From the NCBI RefSeq assembly GCF_018100785.1, contig NZ_JAGJEC010000003.1, positions 62,001 through 126,000 of the forward strand: a stretch of DNA of 64,000 nucleotides. Reading direction: 5' to 3'. The notes under the pieces were generated by a model that did no database searches, was not told the origin of the DNA, and worked only from the letters and a program-made list of their open reading frames with translations. This DNA comes from Maribacter sp. MMG018 (GTDB taxonomy: Bacteria > Bacteroidota > Bacteroidia > Flavobacteriales > Flavobacteriaceae). This document shows, piece after piece, positions 56,913 through 64,000 of this stretch (positions are counted from its first letter, which is position 1; each line of letters starts with the position of its first letter). Made by a program: the position numbers and the translations under genes.

Positions 56913-57899
56913 TTATGTAGTCATTATTTCAGAAACCCTTATCAGCTCCTTATCTATTTTTGTATGGCCCTTTATTGCCTTGTTTATAGGCGTTAAGGTT
57001 ATTTTATTGTCCTGAACACCTACCATTAGATTGGTTTTGCCCTCTAATAGGGACTCTACCGCTTTAACACCCATTCTACTGGCAAGTACACGATCATAGC
57101 ACGACGGAGCCCCGCCCCTTTGCATATGCCCCAATACAGAGACACGAACATCATAAATAGGCAAGTGTTCTTCTACGTATTCTTTTAATTCAAATACGTT
57201 TTTACCTGATTTATCACCTTCAGCGACTATAACGATACTAGAGGATTTTCCAGATTCCTTACTTCTTTTCAAAGATTCTAAAAGGCGGTCCAGACCTAAG
57301 TTTTCCTCTGGTATCAGAATCTCTTCTGCTCCTGCACCTACCCCGGCGTTCAAGGCAATATGCCCAACATCCCTACCCATAACCTCTACAAAGAAAAGTC
57401 TGTTATGGGAGCTGGCCGTATCCCTGATCTTATCTATACAATCTACTACCGTATTAAGTGCCGTATCAAAACCAAGCGTAAAACTGGTACCGAAAATATC
57501 ATTATCGATAGTACCGGGTATTCCTATAATAGGGAAGCTATATTCTTGATTAAAAATCATAGCGCCCGTGAAACTACCGTCACCCCCAATAACCACAAAG
57601 GCATCTATACCTGCCGACACCAATTGATCATAAGCCTTTTTTCTGCCTTCGGGAGTTCTAAATTCGGTACACCTTGCCGATTTAAGAATCGTACCACCTT
57701 TATTGATGATATTATTCACGCTCCTAGCATCCATAGGTTTAAAGTCTCCTTCTATCATTCCTTGATATCCCCTATAGATACCCACACACTCAACTTTCAT
57801 GTAGGCACATGTTCTCACGACCGATCTTATGGCCGCATTCATACCTGGAGAATCGCCCCCAGATGTGAGTACTGCTATTTTTTTAATATTTGATGACAT
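56913..57899 (-). CDS. pfkA: 6-phosphofructokinase
   Basis: The 328-residue ATP-dependent enzyme phosphorylates fructose 6-phosphate to the 1,6-bisphosphate, the committed step of glycolysis. Visible motifs are TSGGDSPGMNAAIRSVVR (ATP/phosphate loop), VIGGDGSFTGA, GIPGTIDNDIFGTSFTLGFD (catalytic Asp in TIDND), VEVMGRDVGHIAL and GHMQRGGAPSCYDR. The Gly in GGDGS (rather than Asp in GGDDT) favours ATP over pyrophosphate as donor. The length is typical of the bacterial PfkA class. It is the first gene of the pfkA-gap operon; 171 AT-rich bases separate it from tamB. Confidence 0.96.
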   Translation of the reverse strand: MSSNIKKIAVLTSGGDSPGMNAAIRSVVRTCAYMKVECVGIYRGYQGMIEGDFKPMDARSVNNIINKGGTILKSARCTEFRTPEGRKKAYDQLVSAGIDAFVVIGGDGSFTGAMIFNQEYSFPIIGIPGTIDNDIFGTSFTLGFDTALNTVVDCIDKIRDTASSHNRLFFVEVMGRDVGHIALNAGVGAGAEEILIPEENLGLDRLLESLKRSKESGKSSSIVIVAEGDKSGKNVFELKEYVEEHLPIYDVRVSVLGHMQRGGAPSCYDRVLASRMGVKAVESLLEGKTNLMVGVQDNKITLTPINKAIKGHTKIDKELIRVSEIMTT

Positions 57900-58070
57900 G
57901 CGAAAATTTAAGCCAACGAAATTACTAAAACTTATGGCAATAAAGAAATGGCTCGACCATGCATTTTACTATAATCCCTTAAAAAAAAGACACTACTGTT
58001 ACATATTAACCAAAAAATAATGTAAACCTGTAATTTATTAACATTTTAAGACATTCGAACACTTAAAATT

Positions 58071-61000
58071 CTAGAAAGATTTTGGCTTGGAATAAAAATT
58101 TAACAAGCTGTCTTTTCCCATTACGGTATCAGGATCGGGTGTTATTTGAGGCGTAGGGTTGTTTGCCGGACGTGCTCTTACAGAATTTTTCTTTAAAATT
58201 TTTCTGAACAACTCCCTAAAACTATCAAAATCTACCTCATAAGATAAGCCGGCGCCTTGGGTAGACCCTTGCTGGTCGGGAAGAATGGCCTCTATTTCAC
58301 TTTGCCTACTAAAGAATTTCGCACTAAGACTACCTTCTTCGTTTAAAAGCAACTGTATCTCAAAGTCCCCCGCGATCAATGTTTCACTCGTTCCGCCGAC
58401 GGGAACCCCTACTTGACCATTAAACAATACCCTATCCGATATTTGAGTGGATACGGTTACCCCTATACGATCATCCGTCTCCAAATCTGTACTTTGTATA
58501 CCCTGTTCATACGATAGTCCAAAATTTAACTTATCGTTGCCCCCTCCCAAAATAGAGTTCAATATTCCTGAAGCGCTCTGCACCAAATTACCTGTAATCG
58601 CCTGCTGGTTTATACCACTTTGATCACTTACAAAAGAACCTTGGGCCAATAAGAAAATAGCATTTTTCTCCGCAACCGTAGGGTCTTGAAGCCTATACTC
58701 CAACTCAGATTTTACAATGGAGTTGGTTCCTGGAAAATCGATTCCAAATTCTATATCAGGATTTTCCAATTCGCCCGTTAACTTAATTATAACATCTGTT
58801 GCTATTCTACTGGTATAACTATCATCATCTAACAATGGGGCCGGATTGGCCGTTAACGAATACACGGCTTCCATATTCAACTGGGCCTGTAATGGCTTTT
58901 GATCCCAGTTTATAGTACCCCCGGGTTCCACTTTAAAAGTTTTATCTATTAACCCCCCGAATTTATAATGAAATTGACCTGTTACCACAACAAAGTCTCC
59001 GTACATCTCAAACTTGCCATTGGTATTTATCTGGATCAAAAGAATACCTTCCCCGGTTCCCTTTAAAGAACTGCCCGTTTTGGTATCGGTAACTATTTCC
59101 ACTTCGGCATCTGGGGTTACATCTAGGTTAAATTCCAACTCCAGCCCCTGATAATCTTTTAATTCCCGTTGCTCATCAACGACTCCCTGATCATTCTTTT
59201 CTATAAAGTTTATAAAGGAATAATCTCCTACGGTCGCAACATCGCTTAATGGTATTTTTAAAGAAGTTCCTTTTGCCGTCTCTCCATCGACGGTAATATT
59301 CAATGCCGTTGTCGGTCCATAGATACGTCCCGTTCCATTTAAATAACCGGTTCCATAATACAGATCTCCTTCTTTAAATTCTGTATTCAATATCAAAAAT
59401 CGATCATTATTGGTATTAACGTCTAAATTAAGGACCCAGTTATCAAAATAACTATGTGTAATGGTACCATCTAGGTTTGCCTTGGTCTTCTTGGCTACAT
59501 CGGTTAAACCGATATTTTCAAAATCGAACGTCTGTTTATTTAGACGTACCCTAGATCTGGGCGCAAAGGCATAATCGACATTCAGATAAGGTATGGCAAT
59601 GCCTGCATTGTCTAACGTAATTAGCCCGTCAAAATTAGGGTTGTTCACATCTCCGGTAATACTTACGCGACCATCCATATCGCCTCTAATATTATCAATG
59701 ACCCCATCGCCCAAAGGACTAAAAGGTTCTAGATTAAAATTATTGAAATTGGCCACCAGATTCGCCGTAGGCACATCAGCTTTATTGTTTATTTTACCTA
59801 CCACCCCAAATTTTTCCGTTCCGTTTTCACTTAGTTGCGAATTGACCTGAAACTCTGTTAGATCTCTATTTCCAACAATACTGATCGCCAAGTCGCCCAA
59901 GGGTATATCATTTATTCCAAACTGTTCTATATTCAAATTCGATGACGGTAGATAAATACCATCTTTCTGAAGAATATTCAAACTACCGTTCACTTCGCCC
60001 TGAAGCTTAAGACTATCTATTACCGGTGTAATCTTATTAAGGGAAACTATTTTAAATTGAAGTTGCAGGTCTTTATACGTAGAATCCGCCAACTGGCCCT
60101 TTAAACGAATTTGCTCCCGCTCATCGTTATTCATTACGATCTCTTGAATCGTAATACTATCCAAAGACCTATTTAATATGACTTTATTTTTAGAGTCCCC
60201 TTCTTTGTTAAGTATCCATTTATTGCCCTTAAAACTTACATCAGAGGTTTTTAGACCTATTACAGATTTGTTTTCTTTATTAAATGTATGATAAAAGTTT
60301 AGGTTATAACTGTCGTTGAACTCACTCCCCCCCTTAAATTCGGACCTAAAGAACAAGGTATCTTTCAATGTGGTGTTGATCAGGCTAAAATCTTTTACAT
60401 CATAATACCTGGTCTTTAAATCACTAACGGACACATAGGTATTAAAAAGCGGGTTCTTGTTGTCTATCTTCAACTCTATATTATCGGCTTCATTGCCGTA
60501 CGCCTCGATACTCGGAGATTTGAAATTCAGTTTAAAATCACCTTCGTCGGAAACAATTTTTCCCCTTATAAACGTATTGGGATCAAATTTCACCTCTGGA
60601 AAAAAGACATCTACTATCTTATTGTATATCTTGAAATTAAAATCGATGTTCTGCCCTTCCGATATTTCATACGGGCGGTAATTGGTATAAATACTACCTA
60701 CGGAATTCTGCACCAATTTACCGAGTTCTTTCACCCTAAAGTTACCCCTCATATAACCTGTGATAATATCTGGGGAATTTATATTTATGGTTCTTACCGA
60801 ATCGTTCTCAAAAGAGGACGTTACCTTAAAATCATCAAAGTAGTAGGTGTCGTTTGCATTCTGGAAATTTGTTTTTGAAAAACTTACATCCCCTACTATA
60901 TTGTCTAAGGTCGTACCATTAATATTCATACTTACGTCACCCTTGAAGATAGAGACGCTATCGTTTATAAAATTTAATTTTCTAAGATCGGCAAATGCGA

Positions 61001-62507
61001 CGGAAGCCTTAAAGTTAAAGTTGTTGCTTTCTGCGCCGAAATCTGCCAGCCCCTTAAAGTTAAATTTGATATTTTCATCGTTACTGGTAAGAGATCCATC
61101 GAACAGCTGTTCTTTTAAAATTCCGGAAACACTTAGGTCTTGATATTTATAATTATTAAACTCTATTGAGTAGATCTTACCAATGACCTCTGTATTTAGG
61201 TGCTCGGTAACAAATCCTCTTCCTTCCACATTAAAATCCAACGTAGTTTTACCCAGACTTTTACTGTTGACAAAATCTCCCAGGTCAAAATCTATCAACG
61301 AGACAAATCCTTTATACGTGGCAGCATCTATATTGTTAAAATCGGTTATGACGACATCTGAATAACTACTACCTACCGCGGTGTTCAAGTTTACCTTTGC
61401 ATCTATTGAAGAATCTGTTACCAAGGCATTTCCCCTTATGGTAAATTGCCCCAATTTACTAAAGGTAGAAGGCAGGGAATTTCCTATCAAATTAGGCAAC
61501 AAGGCATTAAGCTGGTAATAACTACTGGTTACGTTCTTCATCTTGGCATCCAAAATGAACGATTTCTGTTTATTGAAAAGATTTTTAAAATTAAAATCGC
61601 CCCTAACCCCAGTGTTATCCGAAATCAAGAACAAATTATCGACATTCAGATCATTTAGAACACCATTAAAATTGGCGGTTATCATTGCCTGTTTCCCTTT
61701 TCCGAATTCATCATAGACCATATTGACATCATCGAAGGAAACCGTTGATTCCTGAAAATCCGCAACCACGTTCACCTTATCGACAAAATCTTTAAAATCT
61801 TCTCTATTATAATTAAAAACAAGGTTGCCGTCCAGATTGGACTTGGCGGTTTTTATCTGGAGCGAATCAAACCGCATTTGTTGTTTGGTATACTTAAAAT
61901 CGGTCCTCATGTCCTGAACCTGAATACCCCTTTTGCTCAAAAAGGACATTTCACCAATATCGGCAGTAACCTCGGGCCCCAAAATCTGAAAATCATCGGC
62001 TTCGATATTAAGCCCTTTAAAGTCCAACACCTTTTCATTTTCCAGGTTCTCGTCTATATATTGAAACCTGCTGTTGTTAATATCAACGAAGGATGATGAA
62101 AAGAAAAACGGAGGTGTACCGGGATCTCTTGGTTTGCCATCATCCAACTTATCAACGAATACATTGATGTTCGTGGTCCGCTCCCCGTAATAATTTTTCA
62201 ACTTAAAATGAAGAGAATCAATATCGATATCCCCGAACTCTAAACGCCCCTGCACTAAATTACCTACGCTCAGAATAGACGTCTTTAGCTCGTTTATGTA
62301 GAAAAGCGTGTCTTTTTTATAATCCTCGATATACACCCCCCTCAAAGAAGTATCCCACGAAATCAAAGACACCCTTAGCCTATCTACATTTATATTGGTT
62401 CCATATTCCTTATTAATAGAATCTGTTGCATATTTGGCCAAAGTGGTCTGCACTATAGGCAATGAAAGCACAATAGTTCCCAAAACACAAGTCAACAATA
62501 GAACCAA
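58071..62507 (-). CDS. tamB: TamB-family translocation and assembly module protein
   Basis: The 1478-residue protein has an N-terminal membrane anchor (LLLTCVLGTIVLSLPIVQ) and a very long beta-taco body. It ends in the DUF490/TamB domain (about 1000-1440; GTGRIYGPTTALNITVDG, GTGEGILLIQINTNGKFEM, VTGQFHYKFGGLIDKTF, and the FLLAQGSFVSDQ strand). It should bridge inner and outer membranes, helping outer membrane protein insertion and perhaps lipid transport. The given start is TTG. The frame stays open 21 codons further upstream, to 62570, and encodes a very basic segment (KHKRPIKKLRKILVRTL) that looks like the real N-terminus, yet no ATG/GTG/TTG occurs there. The true start is therefore uncertain and may overlap the tsaD promoter. 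Confidence 0.87.
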   Translation of the reverse strand: MVLLLTCVLGTIVLSLPIVQTTLAKYATDSINKEYGTNINVDRLRVSLISWDTSLRGVYIEDYKKDTLFYINELKTSILSVGNLVQGRLEFGDIDIDSLHFKLKNYYGERTTNINVFVDKLDDGKPRDPGTPPFFFSSSFVDINNSRFQYIDENLENEKVLDFKGLNIEADDFQILGPEVTADIGEMSFLSKRGIQVQDMRTDFKYTKQQMRFDSLQIKTAKSNLDGNLVFNYNREDFKDFVDKVNVVADFQESTVSFDDVNMVYDEFGKGKQAMITANFNGVLNDLNVDNLFLISDNTGVRGDFNFKNLFNKQKSFILDAKMKNVTSSYYQLNALLPNLIGNSLPSTFSKLGQFTIRGNALVTDSSIDAKVNLNTAVGSSYSDVVITDFNNIDAATYKGFVSLIDFDLGDFVNSKSLGKTTLDFNVEGRGFVTEHLNTEVIGKIYSIEFNNYKYQDLSVSGILKEQLFDGSLTSNDENIKFNFKGLADFGAESNNFNFKASVAFADLRKLNFINDSVSIFKGDVSMNINGTTLDNIVGDVSFSKTNFQNANDTYYFDDFKVTSSFENDSVRTININSPDIITGYMRGNFRVKELGKLVQNSVGSIYTNYRPYEISEGQNIDFNFKIYNKIVDVFFPEVKFDPNTFIRGKIVSDEGDFKLNFKSPSIEAYGNEADNIELKIDNKNPLFNTYVSVSDLKTRYYDVKDFSLINTTLKDTLFFRSEFKGGSEFNDSYNLNFYHTFNKENKSVIGLKTSDVSFKGNKWILNKEGDSKNKVILNRSLDSITIQEIVMNNDEREQIRLKGQLADSTYKDLQLQFKIVSLNKITPVIDSLKLQGEVNGSLNILQKDGIYLPSSNLNIEQFGINDIPLGDLAISIVGNRDLTEFQVNSQLSENGTEKFGVVGKINNKADVPTANLVANFNNFNLEPFSPLGDGVIDNIRGDMDGRVSITGDVNNPNFDGLITLDNAGIAIPYLNVDYAFAPRSRVRLNKQTFDFENIGLTDVAKKTKANLDGTITHSYFDNWVLNLDVNTNNDRFLILNTEFKEGDLYYGTGYLNGTGRIYGPTTALNITVDGETAKGTSLKIPLSDVATVGDYSFINFIEKNDQGVVDEQRELKDYQGLELEFNLDVTPDAEVEIVTDTKTGSSLKGTGEGILLIQINTNGKFEMYGDFVVVTGQFHYKFGGLIDKTFKVEPGGTINWDQKPLQAQLNMEAVYSLTANPAPLLDDDSYTSRIATDVIIKLTGELENPDIEFGIDFPGTNSIVKSELEYRLQDPTVAEKNAIFLLAQGSFVSDQSGINQQAITGNLVQSASGILNSILGGGNDKLNFGLSYEQGIQSTDLETDDRIGVTVSTQISDRVLFNGQVGVPVGGTSETLIAGDFEIQLLLNEEGSLSAKFFSRQSEIEAILPDQQGSTQGAGLSYEVDFDSFRELFRKILKKNSVRARPANNPTPQITPDPDTVMGKDSLLNFYSKPKSF

Positions 62508-62537
62508 TAAAGTTCTAACCAGTATTTTCCTTAGTTT

Positions 62538-62566
62538 TTTGATAGGCCTTTTATGTTTTACCTTTG
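62538..62566 (+). promoter_or_regulatory. tsaD promoter (Bacteroidota consensus)
   Basis: TTTG at 62538-62541 and TACCTTTG at 62559-62566 are separated by 17 bases, matching the Bacteroidota TTTG-N17-23-TANNTTTG consensus. Transcription should begin near 62573, about 16 bases before the ATG at 62589; this rules out the in-frame ATG at 62553 as the translation start. Confidence 0.7.
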
Positions 62567-62588
62567 TGATTCAATTTTTGTTCCAAAC

Positions 62589-63620
62589 ATGACGGATAAC
62601 GAAATTATTTATATTCTTGCCATAGAATCCTCTTGCGACGACACTTCGGTGGCCGTTCTGCAAAATGATACTATGCTGAGCAATGTGGTCGCATCCCAAA
62701 AAATTCACGAAGAATATGGCGGGGTCGTACCCGAGCTTGCCTCGCGCGCGCATCAACAAAACATTGTCCCCGTGACGAACCAAGCTTTAGCTAGGGCAAA
62801 TATCGATAAAAAACAATTATCAGCCATAGCATTTACACGAGGACCTGGACTCATGGGATCTTTATTGGTAGGCACCTCTTTTGCCAAGTCTTTATCACTG
62901 GCCCTGAACATACCTTTAATCGAGGTAAACCACATGCAGGCGCATATTTTGGCCCACTTTATAAAAGATGAAAGCATGACCTCGCCCACCTTTCCTTTTT
63001 TAGCATTGACGATCAGCGGAGGTCATACTCAAATAGTACAGGTGAACGACTATTTTGACATGAAAATAATTGGCCAGACCTTGGACGATGCTGTAGGGGA
63101 AGCCTTTGATAAAAGTGCCAAAATTTTAGGGCTACCCTACCCAGGTGGACCATTGATAGACAAACATGCACTGAACGGAGATTCTTCGCGGTTCGAATTT
63201 CCAAAGCCAAAAGTAAAAGACCTTGATTTTAGCTTTAGCGGGTTAAAAACAAGTATCCTATATTTTATTCAAAAACAAACGGCACAGAACCCAGATTTTA
63301 TAAGCGAAAACCTGGAAGATATATGCGCCTCTATACAAGGCACCATTATAAACATATTAATGGACAAACTAAAAAAGGCGGTCAAACAAACAGGTATAAA
63401 GAATATAGCTATTGGTGGAGGTGTATCTGCCAATTCTGGTATAAGGTCCGCACTTAAAGAAGCCGAAAACAAATATGGCTGGACGACCTACATACCCAAA
63501 TTCGAGTTTTGTACAGATAATGCCGGCATGATCGGCATAGTGGGATACCACAAGTATAAAAGCGGACAGTTTACCGACCAAGGCATTTCTGCAAAAGCTA
63601 GATACAGTTTGACTTCTTAA
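62589..63620 (+). CDS. tsaD: tRNA N6-adenosine threonylcarbamoyltransferase
   Basis: The 343-residue enzyme transfers the threonylcarbamoyl group to A37 of tRNAs that read ANN codons, working with TsaB, TsaE and TsaC. The N-terminus ILAIESSCDDTSVAVLQN, the iron site NHMQAH (His115, His119), the segment LTISGGHTQIV and the nucleotide-binding IAIGGGVSANSGIRSAL are diagnostic. The start at 62589 is chosen because the longer version from 62553 begins inside the promoter and adds residues foreign to the family. It is divergent from tamB and followed after 10 bases by rsmE. Confidence 0.96.
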   Translation: MTDNEIIYILAIESSCDDTSVAVLQNDTMLSNVVASQKIHEEYGGVVPELASRAHQQNIVPVTNQALARANIDKKQLSAIAFTRGPGLMGSLLVGTSFAKSLSLALNIPLIEVNHMQAHILAHFIKDESMTSPTFPFLALTISGGHTQIVQVNDYFDMKIIGQTLDDAVGEAFDKSAKILGLPYPGGPLIDKHALNGDSSRFEFPKPKVKDLDFSFSGLKTSILYFIQKQTAQNPDFISENLEDICASIQGTIINILMDKLKKAVKQTGIKNIAIGGGVSANSGIRSALKEAENKYGWTTYIPKFEFCTDNAGMIGIVGYHKYKSGQFTDQGISAKARYSLTS

Positions 63621-63630
63621 CACCTTAATT

Positions 63631-64000
63631 ATGCAACTATTCTATAACGCCGATCTTAACGAGAACACTTCTCTATTTTCATTTGATTCTGCCGAGAGCA
63701 AGCATATCATCAAGGTGCTTAGAAGAAAAATAAATGATGAATTATTGATTACCAACGGCAAAGGTTTAATGCTCAGTGCCAAAATCATCGATGACAACCC
63801 TAAAAAATGTTCTGTAGAGGTTACCGGAATTAAAAAGGTACATCCACAAAAACATTGGTTGCACATGGTCGTCGCACCTACCAAAATGAACGATCGTTTT
63901 GAGTGGTTCTTGGAAAAAGCTACCGAAATAGGGGTAAATGAAATAACCCCCGTTATATGCCAGCGATCAGAACGAAAAACCATTAAATTGGAGCGGTACA
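63631..64000 (+). CDS. rsmE: 16S rRNA m3U1498 methyltransferase (3' end missing)
   Basis: An open frame of 123 codons runs from the ATG at 63631 off the right edge. The translation begins MQLFYNADLNENTSLFSFD and contains ESKHIIKVLRRKINDELLI, the PUA-like RNA-binding N-domain, and then HWLHMVVAPTKMNDRFEWFL with EKATEIGVNEITPVICQRS, the hallmark start of the RsmE SPOUT methyltransferase domain. The SAM-binding knot is outside the window. It methylates U1498 of 16S rRNA in the decoding region. It starts 10 bases after the tsaD stop and is probably co-transcribed. Confidence 0.92.
   Translation, partial: MQLFYNADLNENTSLFSFDSAESKHIIKVLRRKINDELLITNGKGLMLSAKIIDDNPKKCSVEVTGIKKVHPQKHWLHMVVAPTKMNDRFEWFLEKATEIGVNEITPVICQRSERKTIKLERY

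Noticed and set aside
62553-62588. Longer tsaD beginning at the ATG 62553
   Set aside because: It would begin within the predicted promoter and adds 12 residues not seen in the family.

Overview
The window looks like a chromosomal segment of a marine-type member of the Flavobacteriaceae (Bacteroidota). The evidence is: low GC outside one block; three very large exported proteins that end in type IX secretion (T9SS) C-terminal sorting domains; a BshA-type bacillithiol glycosyltransferase; Bacteroidota-style LptD and TamB; and a good Bacteroidota promoter (TTTG, 17 bases, TANNTTTG) in front of tsaD. Genus cannot be fixed from the sequence alone; Maribacter/Zobellia-like is only a guess.

Layout. 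1-8298 (+) is the end of an exopolysaccharide or capsule locus. It holds two ATP-grasp proteins (TupA-like, cut by the left edge, and sugar-transfer-associated), four GT4 glycosyltransferases, a PLP-aminotransferase-like protein and a WcaJ-type initiating sugar transferase. A FemAB/GNAT-like gene lies opposite at 8337-9443. 9856-14532 encodes a surface protein that fuses a PQQ-dependent sugar dehydrogenase, a diheme cytochrome c, a ricin-type lectin and discoidin-like domains to a T9SS tail. It contains a strikingly GC-rich, nearly perfect 473-bp internal duplication. A methyltransferase gene follows.

15856-27416 (+) is a compact hybrid NRPS-PKS cluster. Protein 1 is A-PCP-KS-AT-ACP-aminotransferase, protein 2 is C-A-PCP-TE, and an Sfp-type phosphopantetheinyl transferase overlaps protein 2. 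The assembly line appears complete and should make a small pseudopeptide containing a beta-amino (vicinal diamino) unit. Both adenylation domains read, by eye, close to the glycine code. A GT32 glycosyltransferase gene follows on the other strand.

28610-34558 (-) is a second dehydrogenase/diheme/lectin/PKD/T9SS fusion, paralogous to 9856-14532 and pointing at it across the NRPS-PKS genes. Next come an atypical class II tRNA-like gene with its own terminator (34772-34894), an FAD/NAD(P)-binding protein, a third secreted GSDH-family protein with a seven-repeat propeller, and a translationally coupled lipoprotein.

40808-64000 is mostly conserved core genome: OmpA-like protein, a small lipoprotein, bshA, GH3/beta-lactamase fusion, a membrane Fe-S oxidoreductase pair, MCE/MlaD protein, N-acetylmuramoyl-L-alanine amidase, lptD, ridA, a BadF-type kinase, pfkA-gap operon, tamB, tsaD and the start of rsmE. 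The accessory interest is concentrated between about 9.8 and 40.7 kb.
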